Source of the DNA: an uncultured Paracoccaceae bacterium
GTDB taxonomy: Bacteria; Pseudomonadota; Alphaproteobacteria; Rhodobacterales; Rhodobacteraceae
Length of the DNA: 64,000 nt
Assembly (NCBI GenBank): GCA_943787785.1
Contig: CALSNT010000017.1
Span: 276,426 to 340,425, forward strand
Direction of reading: 5' to 3'
The notes under the pieces are model-generated. The model had not been told where the DNA came from. It did not search any database and saw nothing but the letters and a program-made list of their open reading frames with translations. The translations under genes were made by a program, and so were the position numbers. The stretch's first letter is position 1; every line of letters begins with the position of its first letter. Shown here piece by piece: positions 27,802 through 37,061 of the stretch.

Positions 27802-29499
27802 CTAACTGAAAAAACTCACAATCAGCGTCACGCCCAGCAGGATCCCCAGCCACAGCACCATGGCACCCGTGGGCCAGGCCGCGGCCATGCGTCCTTCGGG
27901 ACCGTGACTTCGGTAAAGCCGTGCGACTGTCGCATCAACCACCCGCGTCACCTTACCAGTGACCGCATTCCAAACCCCCGCGACACCGCGCGCGGCCAGT
28001 CCGATGACCGAGGGCGCGGCCTTCCGGTACGTCCAGTCGGTATCGAGGTTCACAGCGCGGATTTCCGGCGGGTGCATCCCGGTCCTCATCAGCACACCGA
28101 AGGCCAGCAGCGCGAACAACAGAAGTTGTAGTTGGGCGACGACGTGGTTGGTGGTGTAGGGGTGGAACTCAACCGGATAGGGCAGGATCGCATAAAGCGG
28201 CTCCGGAAAAATACCGATGGCAATGCAGAGGAACGCGGTGATCCCCATCGCCCAGAGCATGTGCGTCGGAGCCTCAGCAGGACGCATCCCGCTGTCATGC
28301 GCGAAGAAGGTGAAGAACGGGATTTTGATGCCCGAGTGGCTGAGGACACCGGCGCTGGCAAAAACCAGTAGTGCCCAGATCAGCGGATAATGCTCGGCGG
28401 CGGTTTCGTCGAGGATCAGCGACTTGGTCACGAAGCCCGAGAACAGCGGGAAGGCCGAGATCGACGCCGCGCCGATCAGGCAAAAAATCGCGGTTTTCGG
28501 CATTGTGCGGTAGAGGCCGCCAAGCTCGGACGCCTTTGAGGTGCCGGTGCGGAACATTACGGCCCCAACGCTCATAAACAGCAGCGCCTTATAGAGGATA
28601 TGCGCGAAGGCGTGGCTGGCAGTGCCGTTCAGCGCCATCTCGGTCCCGACGCCAATTCCGACGACCATGAAGCCCAGCTGGTTGTTCAGGGAATAGGCGA
28701 GGACGCGGCGCAGGTCGTTCTCGATCTCGGCAAAGAAGATTGGGAACAGGGTCATCACGACGCCGATGTAGATCAGGATCTCTGTGCCCGCGAAACCGCG
28801 TGCCAGCGCATAGACGGCCAGCTTGGTGGTAAAGGCCGACAGGATCACGGTGCCGGTGATGGTCGCTGCCGGATAGCTGTCTTGCAGCCAGTTGTGCAAC
28901 AGGGGGAACGCGCATTTGATCCCGAAGCTGAGGAAGATCATCCAGGTGCCGAGGCTGCCCAGTGTCATCTGCTCGAACGTCAGCGATCCGGTTTCACGGT
29001 AGACCAACGCCACCCCGGCCAGCAGGATCACACCAGAGCCGATCTGGATCACCAGATAGCGCATCCCGGTGTGATAGGCCGCCGTCGTGCCACGCGCCCA
29101 GATCAGAAAGACCGAAGCGATGGCGGTCCCTTCCCAATAAATAAACAGCGTGATCAGGTCGCCTGCGAAGACCGCGCCAATAGCCGACCCGGCATAAAGC
29201 AGCGCGGCGACCTGTTGCACCGGGTCTTTTACGTGCCATGCGAACAAGTTGCCGATGAACGCGGCGAGGCAGAAGATCAGGCCGAAAACGCGGCTCAGCC
29301 GGTCGACGCGGCTGAGATCGAGGTCGAGGCCAAGGACAGTTGTTGTGGCCAGGCTACCCTCGGGCAGGTTCCAGACGTGCAAGGCGGCAATCAGCGGGAC
29401 TGCCAGCAGCAGCAGGCCCCGCGCCTGCCCTTTCGGCAGCGCCAGCAGCGCAATGGCTGCAGCGAAGAACAGATAGGCCGTGGGGATGCTAGTCGCCAT
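27802..29499 (-). CDS. Na+/H+ antiporter subunit D-like (third D-type subunit of the Mrp cluster)
   Basis: A 565-residue NuoL/M/N-type proton-conducting membrane subunit with about 14-16 helices. Conserved features include YWEGTAIASVFLIWARGT (charged helix), GIKCAFPLLHNWLQDSYP and YSLNNQLGFMVVG. It has a long C-terminal extension with one more helix. It is the last gene of the antiporter operon and overlaps the preceding small gene by 11 bp. Unlike the two D-like genes upstream, its frame is intact. Confidence 0.9.
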   Translation of the reverse strand: MATSIPTAYLFFAAAIALLALPKGQARGLLLLAVPLIAALHVWNLPEGSLATTTVLGLDLDLSRVDRLSRVFGLIFCLAAFIGNLFAWHVKDPVQQVAALLYAGSAIGAVFAGDLITLFIYWEGTAIASVFLIWARGTTAAYHTGMRYLVIQIGSGVILLAGVALVYRETGSLTFEQMTLGSLGTWMIFLSFGIKCAFPLLHNWLQDSYPAATITGTVILSAFTTKLAVYALARGFAGTEILIYIGVVMTLFPIFFAEIENDLRRVLAYSLNNQLGFMVVGIGVGTEMALNGTASHAFAHILYKALLFMSVGAVMFRTGTSKASELGGLYRTMPKTAIFCLIGAASISAFPLFSGFVTKSLILDETAAEHYPLIWALLVFASAGVLSHSGIKIPFFTFFAHDSGMRPAEAPTHMLWAMGITAFLCIAIGIFPEPLYAILPYPVEFHPYTTNHVVAQLQLLLFALLAFGVLMRTGMHPPEIRAVNLDTDWTYRKAAPSVIGLAARGVAGVWNAVTGKVTRVVDATVARLYRSHGPEGRMAAAWPTGAMVLWLGILLGVTLIVSFFS

Positions 29500-29836
29500 G
29501 TTGCACCCGCTCGATCTGGTCCTCGGGGTAGGTTTCTGAATCGACGGCCTTGTCGCCGTAATAATCCTCGGGCCGTTTGATGAAATCGCGCAGGATCTTG
29601 GCAGCGAAGATCAGCAGGGTGAACATCACGTAGCCGTAGATGCCGTAAGAGCCGGGGATCGCCTCAACCCCGAAATGGCCGTATTTCTTGTACGTGAAGT
29701 CGGCCAGAACCAGCAGGATGCAGACCATTGCCAGGCCCCAAAACAGCCGATGCGCGCTGCCGGGTTTGTCGACCCAATGCAGGATCTGCCCGAGGCGCGG
29801 CCACTTGGCCGGGTCGTCGTTTGAGGGGGTATGCAT
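29489..29836 (-). CDS. Small membrane protein of the Mrp cluster
   Basis: A 115-residue protein from ATG 29836 (MHTPSNDDPAKW) with two predicted helices (FWGLAMVCILLVLADF and YGIYGYVMFTLLIFAAKIL) and a hydrophilic tail. An unassigned gene of this type is usual between D-like subunits in rhodobacterial antiporter clusters. Function unknown; the position suggests an accessory subunit. Confidence 0.75.
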   Translation of the reverse strand: MHTPSNDDPAKWPRLGQILHWVDKPGSAHRLFWGLAMVCILLVLADFTYKKYGHFGVEAIPGSYGIYGYVMFTLLIFAAKILRDFIKRPEDYYGDKAVDSETYPEDQIERVQHGD

Positions 29837-29846
29837 CAGCCTCTCC

Positions 29847-31324
29847 TCAATTCGGGGCAACGATGGGCGACAGGAAGGTCAGGATGTCGCCGGCATAGAA
29901 AAACAGGATCAGACAGCCGACGGCGGTGATCGCAGGGGGCAGCCAGACGAGTGTCGGGGATTCGGCCATCCGGTGGATCGGCGCGGCCTCGGGGTCTTTC
30001 AGAAAGAAACCCTTGCCAACCAGCGGCAGCAGGTAAGCGACGTTCAGCAGGGAACTGGCCATCAACACCCCAATCATCACCATCTGCCCAGTGTCGGCGG
30101 CCCCCACGATCAGCAGCCATTTGGACCACGATCCACCCAAGCGGCGGCAGGCCGATGATAGAAAGCGCGCCGATCAGGAAGGCGCCATGAAGGTGATCGG
30201 CATCGCCCGGCCCAGCCCGGTCATCTGGGAAATGTCGGTCTTGTGGGTGGCGACGTAGATACTCCCGGCGCACATGAACAAGGTGATCTTGCCCATCGCG
30301 TGCATCGCAATGTGCATGCCCCCGCCCAGCGCCCCCATGCTGGTCGCCAGCGCCATGCCCAGCGTGATGTAGCTCAGTTGGCTAACCGTGGAATACGCCA
30401 ACCGTGCCTTCAGGTTGTCCTTGGTCAGCGCCACGACCGAGGCTGCGATGATCGAAAACGCCGCCAGCCACATCAACCATACGGATGCGCCGGTGGTCGC
30501 CAGAAAGTCGATCCCGAAGATATAGACGCCCACTTTCAGCATTGTGAACACACCCGCCTTTACGACCGCCACGGCGTGCAGCAGCGCGGACACCGGAGTC
30601 GGCGCTACCATCGCGGCGGGCAGCCAGCGGTGGAATGGCATGAGCGCCGCCTTGCCGATCCCGAAGGCGTAAAGCGCCAGAAGCACGGCGACCATCGGCC
30701 CTGCGATATGGCCTTCCAGAATGCCTCCACGGGTGAAATCCAGCGTTCCGGCGATTACCCAAGTCCAGACAACCGCAATCAGTTGCAGGCCGATCGAGGT
30801 GCCGATCAGGATTGCCAGATAGGTGCGCGCGCCCTTGATCGCCTCGGGCGTGCCCTTGTGGGCGACCAGCGGATAGGTGGAAACCGTCAGCGCCTCGTAA
30901 AACAGGAACAGCGTGAACATGTTCGGCCGAAAAAGCGATGCCCATGACGGATGCGATGGCGAAAGCAGAAACAGGCGAAGAACCTCGCGCTGATTCTCTC
31001 TCATTATTCCCGCGCATGTAGCCGATGCCGTACAGATGCGTCAGGATCCACAATCCGCTGGCGATCAGCGCGAACAGCAGGCCCAGCGGTTCGACCGTTG
31101 AAGGCCAGATCAAGCCCCGGAAGCACGGTCGAACAGGCGCAATTGCCTCGGTCGTGCCATTGCCTTCGTTGAACAGAACGGTCAACACCGCACAGGAAGG
31201 TCAGCACCGCTGCGGTAAGGGTCAGACCGTCGCGTAAATTCGGATTGTGGCGGAACATCAGATTGGTCCCGGTCGCCAGCGACGGGATCAGAATGCTCAG
31301 CAGGATGGCGGTGTTAGTGTCCAT
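29847..31324 (-). pseudogene. Mrp subunit D-like gene (second), several frame breaks
   Basis: The start is ATG 31324 (MDTNTAILLSILIPSLATG) and the end is FYAGDILTFLSPIVAPN at 29847. Between them the family sequence hops frames at least five times (near 31190, 31120, 31015, 30180 and 30140). The largest intact block (30180-30940) holds the antiporter core with IGKAALMPFHRWLPAAM and KARLAYSTVSQLSYI. Protein-level conservation within each block is high, so the breaks are recent or are sequencing errors. Confidence 0.8.
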
Positions 31325-32914
31325 CTGCGCCCCCCGTTTCCAGACCGGCCGAGCCCTGCGAACAGCACTTCGGCGGCGGCGCTTGCAGCACCGATCGTCA
31401 GGTCGGTATTCAGCCCGAAGAAGATGCAGGCCAGCGCCATGATCCACAGCGGCACGGTCATCATCAACGGTGCCGCGAAATGGTTCGCACGCGCCTTTGG
31501 CTCGGCCAGATACAGCACCTCGACCACGCGCCAGACATAGATCACCGCCAGCAGACGACGAGGCGACGATCAGCACCGCGATCCACCACCAGCCGCGCTC
31601 TAACGCGCCCTGCACCAGCACCCACTTGGAGATGAAGCCTGCCGTGCCCGGCACCCCAATCAGGCTCAGGCCCGCGATGACTACGGCCGCACTGGTCCAT
31701 GGCATGATCTTGCCGAGGCCTTTGATGTCGTCAAAAAACGTACTGCCGCAGCGCAGCGATGAAGATGCCCGCGCCCATGAACAGCGCCGCCTTTGTGATA
31801 CCGTGGTTGAACAGATGGACCAGCGTCGCCGGTCACCCCGGTCTCGTTCAGCAGGCCGATCCCCAGCAGCATATACCCAATCTGCGCCAGGCTGGAATAG
31901 GCCAGCAAGCGTTTGAAATTCGTCTGGAAGGCGCGCAATGAACGAGGCGGCGAACATTGCCAGCAGGGCAAATGGGATCAGGATGACACTTCCAGCGTGT
32001 TGACCTCGAAAACGAAGGCGGGTTGGAACACCGAAAACGCGAACCGCTAGCATCACGTAGACGGCGACCTTGGTCGCCGTCGCCGCAAGGAAAGCCGTTA
32101 CCGCCGACGGTGCAAAGACATAAGCGCGTGGGCAGCCACAGATGCAGCGGATACATCGCTACTTTCAGGCCCATGCCGACGATACATGAAGGCAAACGCG
32201 GCCTTAACGGTTCGGTTTGCGCCCTTCCTGTCGGCAATCCGCTCGGCCAGGTCGGCCATGTTGAGCGTGCCCGTCGCCATATAGAGGAAGCCGATGCCGA
32301 TCACGAAGAAGGTCGCGCCTATGGTCCCCATGATGAGGTAGTCATAGGCGGCAGTTAAGGCGCGCTTGTCCTTGTGACGCGCCCATGCGCGATCAGAACG
32401 TAGGTCGACAACGAGGAAATCTCCAGGAACACGAAGACGTTGAACGCGTCCCCGGTGGTCGACCACACCCAAGCAGCCCGGTCAGGCACAGCAGGTAGCA
32501 AGGCATAGAACAAGCGTATGCGTGTCGTGGCGGGAATCTCCTGCCCGACACTGGCTTTGGCGTCGGGCAGCACGACGGTCGAAATACCACGCTGCTGATC
32601 CGAGAAATCAACAGAAGACGAAGGCGTTGGCCGCGTCGATCACGGTATTCGATGCCAAGCGGCGGCGCCCACCCCCCGATAGGTGATAACTGAGATCACG
32701 GATCCCCGTCGATCACCTGGCCCATCAGCAGTGCGAATGAAATCAGCAACGACGCCACACTGGCAATCATCGCAATCGGCCATGCCAGCCCACGGGCACC
32801 GATCAGAACGATCAGAGGGGCCGCGATAAACGGCACCAGAACCGACAACACCGGCAGGTGGTCGACCATCTCGTAGGTGGTGTGCACCGCCTCAGTCGCC
32901 ACTGTGCCGCCCAC
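31314..32914 (-). pseudogene. mnhD: Mrp subunit D (first), many frame breaks
   Basis: N-terminal MGGTVATEAVHTTYEMVDHL starts at 32914; the last residues LETGGADGH end with TAA at 31314-31316. Recognisable MnhD blocks in between, such as GDAFNVFVFLEISSLSTYVL, DYLIMGTIGATFFVIGIGF, GMGLKVAMYPLHLWLP, LLAYSSLAQIGYMLLGIGLL and LSLIGVPGTAGFISKWVLV, lie in all three frames, requiring a dozen or more small indels. The gene order and residues show a complete ancestral gene. Confidence 0.8.
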
Positions 32915-33326
32915 CCATCGCTTCGCCGTGCTGATCGCTCACCTTGCGGGCAATTTCATGCTCCAGTTCCAGCAGAGCGTCTTCTTCAATGGTGCCGAAT
33001 TCTTCGCGGATGCGGACAATCAGGGCCAGACCCAGCGCAGTTGTCGCAACGCCCACTACAATCGCAGTCAGGATCAGCACATGCGGCAGCGGGTTGGAAT
33101 AGATCACGTCCGGGTCGATCTTCATATCCAACGGAAAGATCGGAGCGGTGCCGCCGGTGACATTGCCAATCGAGATGTAGAACATGAAGACCGAAGTCTG
33201 GAAAATGTTCAGCCCGACGATCTTCTTCACAAGGTTGCCTTTGGCCACAACGATATAGAGGCCGGTCATCATCAGGATAATGAACAGCCAGTAGTTGAGG
33301 TGGCCGAAGAAAAATTCGCTCGTCAT
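32892..33326 (-). CDS. mnhC: Mrp-type antiporter subunit C
   Basis: A 144-residue NuoK-like subunit with three helices: LNYWLFIILMMTGLYIVVAK, VGLNIFQTSVFMFYIS and HVLILTAIVVGVATTALGLA. ATG 33326 (MTSEFFFGHL) overlaps the mnhB stop; the frame is open further upstream only as a shadow of mnhB. The charged C-terminal tail (EEFGTIEEDALLELEHEIAR) is longer than in the shortest homologues. Its stop overlaps the start of the broken mnhD. Confidence 0.9.
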   Translation of the reverse strand: MTSEFFFGHLNYWLFIILMMTGLYIVVAKGNLVKKIVGLNIFQTSVFMFYISIGNVTGGTAPIFPLDMKIDPDVIYSNPLPHVLILTAIVVGVATTALGLALIVRIREEFGTIEEDALLELEHEIARKVSDQHGEAMGGRHSGD

Positions 33327-33766
33327 CACCACTCCTCGTCGCTGATGACGGGGGTGCGGGCGGCGAAGGCATAGTAGATCGCGACCATAACGCCGGTCAC
33401 GGTGATCCCGACTCCGGCTTCGACCAGCAGGATTCCGTAATGCTGCCCGTGCGAGGGGTGATGTGGGTCGAAGGCCGCATAGTCGAGGTATCGGAACCCG
33501 CGCATGAAACTGAACAATCCGGTTCCCGCATAAAGCAACAGCCCAAGTGCGACCAGTTTGTGGACCAGCCACGGCGGAAAGACGCGCTGGACCTGGTCGA
33601 GGCTGAACACCACGCCGTAAAGGATGAAGGCAACGGCGATGATCACACCCGCCTGGAACCCGCCGCCGGGCGAGAAATCTCCGTGGAACTGAACGTAGAG
33701 GCCGAACAGGATGATGGTGCCGACCAGCAGCTTGGTGACGACGCGCAGGATCAGGTGATGACGCAT
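33326..33766 (-). CDS. mnhB: Mrp-type antiporter subunit B
   Basis: A 146-residue MnhB-domain protein with four helices. FHGDFSPGGGFQAGVIIAVA is the hallmark loop and helix, and HYGILLVEAGVGITVTGVMV closes the domain. It overlaps the DUF4040 gene upstream and mnhC downstream, so the antiporter genes are translationally coupled. Confidence 0.92.
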   Translation of the reverse strand: MRHHLILRVVTKLLVGTIILFGLYVQFHGDFSPGGGFQAGVIIAVAFILYGVVFSLDQVQRVFPPWLVHKLVALGLLLYAGTGLFSFMRGFRYLDYAAFDPHHPSHGQHYGILLVEAGVGITVTGVMVAIYYAFAARTPVISDEEW

Positions 33767-34290
33767 CAGGCGGACCCCTCGTTATCTTCGTCTTTGCGAC
33801 GCCGACGCCGCAACCCGCTGATTAATAATAAAACGCCGATACCGGCGGTGAACACCACGGCCACCTCGCCCAGCGTGTCATAGCCGCGGTAGCTGGCCAG
33901 AACCGCTGTCACCATGTTGGGCAGATCAATCTCTTCCGGGGTCCGCGCGATATAGTCTGCGCCGACATGAGTCTGTGCCGGGGCGGTCGGATCCCCGAAG
34001 TTGGGCATGTCCATCGTGCCATAAATCAGCGCCGCCCCTGTGACGAATACAACGAAAAGCGGGATCAGCGGCGACCGGGCCGTGGGGCGTTCATGGCGCG
34101 AGGTCAGGGCCAACGTGCCGAGCATCAACACAGTGGTGATCCCCGCCCCCACCGCGGCCTCGGTAAACGCCACGTCGACTGCATCCATAGTCACGAACAG
34201 CAATGCCGACAGCAGGGTGAAGATGCCCGACAGCATGACAACTGCGAACAGACTGCGCATCCGCACCACGGCGAGCGCTGTCAGCACCAT
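33766..34290 (-). CDS. DUF4040/MbhD-type antiporter subunit (detached MrpA C-terminal domain)
   Basis: A 174-residue membrane protein. The N-terminal half (VRMRSLFAVVMLSGIFTLLS, FVTMDAVDVAFTEAAVG) is the MbhD/DUF4040 domain that in Gram-positive Mrp is fused to the end of MrpA; the C-terminal half resembles MbhE (YRGYDTLGEVAVVFTAGIGV). I give ATG 34290; homology-like sequence (IDQFITITLFIF) continues upstream in frame to the mnhG stop at 34323, but only an ATA is available there. Confidence 0.8.
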   Translation of the reverse strand: MVLTALAVVRMRSLFAVVMLSGIFTLLSALLFVTMDAVDVAFTEAAVGAGITTVLMLGTLALTSRHERPTARSPLIPLFVVFVTGAALIYGTMDMPNFGDPTAPAQTHVGADYIARTPEEIDLPNMVTAVLASYRGYDTLGEVAVVFTAGIGVLLLISGLRRRRRKDEDNEGSA

Positions 34291-34322
34291 AAAGATGAAC
34301 AGCGTTATGGTGATGAACTGGT

Positions 34323-34706
34323 CTATGACGCTTCCACCGCTTGCTTTTTTGCCTCTGGCTGGGGCGCGGGCGCGTCAATAATGCTTTTAAGCCCCTCACC
34401 TTCCTTCGGCCGCAACCCGGACACGAAGGCCGCGTTCGCGACGGCGTGGGTGGCAGTCGGGCCGGTAATGAAAAGAAAAATCCCGATAATGATAAGTTTC
34501 ACCGCGATTAACGTTGGCCCGGCCTGAATAGCCATGCCGATCAGCAACAAGATCACCCCGGCGCTGTCCATGACCGACACCGCATGAAGCCGGGACCAGA
34601 AATCCGGAAACCGCAGCACACCAAACGCACCGATCAGCAGGAAGGCGCTGCCAGACAGGATGAATCCCCAGCTCAGCACCTCAACAAGGAGTTCCAGACC
34701 ACTCAT
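34323..34706 (-). CDS. mnhG: Mrp-type antiporter subunit G
   Basis: A 127-residue three-helix protein with the MnhG signature GAFGVLRFPDFWSRLHA followed by VILLLIGMAIQ and GIFLFITGPTATHAVANAA. A Pro/Lys-rich tail of about 30 residues follows. It overlaps mnhF by 4 bp. Confidence 0.93.
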   Translation of the reverse strand: MSGLELLVEVLSWGFILSGSAFLLIGAFGVLRFPDFWSRLHAVSVMDSAGVILLLIGMAIQAGPTLIAVKLIIIGIFLFITGPTATHAVANAAFVSGLRPKEGEGLKSIIDAPAPQPEAKKQAVEAS

Positions 34707-34996
34707 CCGGCCGCCTCTTCTTCGGGGTCTTTTCGGGGAATATCCCCGATCGCGCGATAGCGGAAGAACTTCAGAATTGCGATGGTGCCGACGAAATTGA
34801 TCAATGCATAGAGCATTGCAATATCGAGGAAATCTGGCCTCTCCATAAGGAAACCCAGCACACCGATGAACAGAACGGTAATGGTTCCAAATGCGTTCAC
34901 TGCCAGCACGCGATCATAGAGCGTCTCGCCGCGGAACACCCGGATCAACACAATCACCATGGCGATCAGAAGGGCGATGGCGGCAACAGCGAACAT
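34703..34996 (-). CDS. mnhF: Mrp-type antiporter subunit F
   Basis: A 97-residue three-helix protein; GETLYDRVLAVNAFGTI and LDIAMLYALINFVGTIAILK are MnhF family segments. It shares a base with the mnhE stop and overlaps mnhG, within one tightly packed operon. Confidence 0.93.
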   Translation of the reverse strand: MFAVAAIALLIAMVIVLIRVFRGETLYDRVLAVNAFGTITVLFIGVLGFLMERPDFLDIAMLYALINFVGTIAILKFFRYRAIGDIPRKDPEEEAAG

Positions 34997-35475
34997 CAGG
35001 CCAACCCGTTCTCGGTGGCACGCACACGCGCATCCATGTCGGCCAGAGCCACCAGATCATGCGGCGCAAAGGACAACGCATGGACGAAGAAATGTTTCGG
35101 CTCGATCTCGACCGTGATTGTGCCGGGGGTCAGCGTGATTGAATTGGCAAAAATCACCTGACCGACATCAGATTTCTGACTGTATGTGACCGGGAACAGG
35201 TGTTGCCGGATTGGCATTGCGGGCGACAAGATAACCTTGGTGACGGCCCAGTTGGCGCGCGCAATCTCAACCAGCAGCCAAACGAGGTATCCAAATACCC
35301 CCAGCGGGTTGAGGTGAATCTCGGGTCGATCCTGATCGACACCGTCCATGCGTCGCATCACGAATACGACCAGCAAGACCGAAGCAACGCCGAACCCGAT
35401 CGTCAATGGCTTGTAGACGCCGGACATCAACAGCCACAACGCAAACAGGACCAAAGCTATGCCGATTGTGCGCAT
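34996..35475 (-). CDS. mnhE: Mrp-type antiporter subunit E
   Basis: A 159-residue MnhE protein: hydrophobic N-terminus, LVWLLVEIARANWAVTKVIL, then NSITLTPGTITVEIEPKHFF, the conserved extramembrane segment. It is the first gene of the antiporter operon; the 273-bp gap to the divergent kpsT should contain both promoters. Confidence 0.93.
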   Translation of the reverse strand: MRTIGIALVLFALWLLMSGVYKPLTIGFGVASVLLVVFVMRRMDGVDQDRPEIHLNPLGVFGYLVWLLVEIARANWAVTKVILSPAMPIRQHLFPVTYSQKSDVGQVIFANSITLTPGTITVEIEPKHFFVHALSFAPHDLVALADMDARVRATENGLA

Positions 35476-35694
35476 GTGTCCCCCGCTGCGTCAGACCCAC
35501 AAAGTAGGCGGAATCAGTTCCTGAAATTGATAGGCTGCGACGGCGCTGGCTGCAATGACGTGGCGCCCAACTTACGATCAATTTGCGGTCCGCCGCATCG
35601 GTATCGCAACGGTTAAGACTTGCATCATGGCCACTCTGGCCCGCATATCATCACCGAGGACCCGTCGTGCGGGTCTGTGTTAGTGTTTGTTCAG

Positions 35695-35718
35695 GTTTGT
35701 CGTTCAACTAGGACAAAC
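35695..35718. promoter_or_regulatory. Palindrome upstream of kpsT, possible operator
   Basis: GTTTGTC (35695-35701) and GACAAAC (35712-35718) form a perfect 7-bp inverted repeat with a 10-bp spacer, 30 bp before the kpsT start. A separate 6-bp stem (GACCCG/CGGGTC, 35659-35675) lies just upstream. The regulator is unknown. Confidence 0.4.
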
Positions 35719-35748
35719 ATTCGTTATGCAAGTTGGTAATGCATCGAC

Positions 35749-36402
35749 ATGATCGAGTTCCTGGAAGTCAGCAAGTCATTCTGGACCGGCACTCAGCGTA
35801 AGGTGATCCTGGACAGGGCGACATTTCGGGTTGAGCTCGGGACCTCGATTGGCATCCTGGCTCCGAACGGGACCGGCAAGACGACCGTTGTGAACATGAT
35901 GGCCGGGCTGGAAAAACCCGACGAAGGCATGATCACTCGCAACGCCAGCATCTCCTTTCCTCTGGGATATATGGGCGGTATCGAAAACAAGCTCTCTGCG
36001 GTGGAAAATACCCGGTTCATCGCCAAGATGTATGGGCTTGATCCGGATTACATCGAAGCGTTTTGCCGCTGGCTGTGCGATCTGGAGGAGTACTTCGATG
36101 CGCCGGTCGGCACGTATAGTTCGGGCATGCGCGCGCGCCTGTCCTACGCACTGCTGCTCGCACTGGATTTCGACATTTACCTGATCGACGAAGGCATGCC
36201 GCACACGACCGATGTCGAATTCAATCGTCGCGCAGGCAATATCCTCAGCGAGCGGATGGAAACGGCAACCCTCGTTATCGTGTCGCATTCGCCAGAAATA
36301 CTTGAAAAATATTGCCATTCGGCGGGTGTTTTGCGCAACGGACAGTTGTATATGTTCGATGAACTGCAAGAGGCAAGGCGGCTTTATGAATACGAAGGCT
36401 AA
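35749..36402 (+). CDS. Capsule polysaccharide export ABC ATPase (KpsT type)
   Basis: A 217-residue ATPase of the ABC-2 polysaccharide exporter group. Walker A LAPNGTGKTT, ABC signature reduced to SSGMRARLSYAL as in KpsT/BexA proteins, Walker B IYLIDEG and switch His in VIVSHSPE. It would energise export of a group-2-like capsule across the inner membrane. It overlaps kpsE by 17 bp. No KpsM permease is adjacent. Confidence 0.85.
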   Translation: MIEFLEVSKSFWTGTQRKVILDRATFRVELGTSIGILAPNGTGKTTVVNMMAGLEKPDEGMITRNASISFPLGYMGGIENKLSAVENTRFIAKMYGLDPDYIEAFCRWLCDLEEYFDAPVGTYSSGMRARLSYALLLALDFDIYLIDEGMPHTTDVEFNRRAGNILSERMETATLVIVSHSPEILEKYCHSAGVLRNGQLYMFDELQEARRLYEYEG

Positions 36403-37053
36403 AGCTCTGAAATACCGGATCCGCCCGTCGGCACCGCTGGCGGCCGAGGTTCCGGACGAAGCTTTCGATCAGCCTGAGACCGCTGCGGGTAAAAACCCAA
36501 TGGACGAGTTCCGGGACAGGTCGGCCGAAACTCTGGATGCAGATACGACGACATCAGGCGAAGCATTCGCAGACGACATCGCCGCAATCCGCCGTGAGGG
36601 TCTTACTGGTCGACAATTGCGTATGGCCCGCCGGCTGGCGCAGAAGAACGGTCTTGCGCCAACGTCAGATTTCGATGCTGTGCGTTTGTTGCGCGCACGC
36701 GGTGTGGATCCGTTCCAACGCGAGAATATGTTGGAACTGGTGGTCGAAAACCCGCAGGATCAGGCAACACAGTCGCATAATGTCCCCCAGGCTTCGGTAG
36801 CGCCCACACAGGTGATGCCTGAAGACCACCGAGTCTATCAGGTGCGCGCTGTTCGCGAAATTCAGCGCGATATTGCCAAGCGGCGACGCGCACGGTTGGC
36901 AACCCTGTTGGCGCGACTGACCGTATTTGTTCTGTTCCCGACCTTCATAACCGGCTGGTATTTCTACGTTTTGGCGACGCCGATGTATGCCACCAAGTCA
37001 GAGTTTTTGATTCAGCAGTCCGACGTTACGGGCTCGTCAGCGATGGGCGGACT

Positions 37054-37061
37054 GTTCTCCG
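37054..37061. repeat. 8-bp target duplication of IS256 copy 2 (left)
   Basis: GTTCTCCG, repeated exactly at 38455-38462 on the other side of the element. Confidence 0.9.

Noticed and set aside
31550..32520. Programmed frameshifting or a regular 60-bp periodicity in the broken antiporter genes
   Set aside because: The breaks I could place are irregularly spaced and of both signs, with no slippery-site motif in common; error or decay is simpler.
35689..35705. Possible alphaproteobacterial LexA box (GTTC repeat) upstream of kpsT
   Set aside because: The two GTTC units are separated by 9 bases and not the required 7; the GTTTGTC/GACAAAC palindrome explains the symmetry better.
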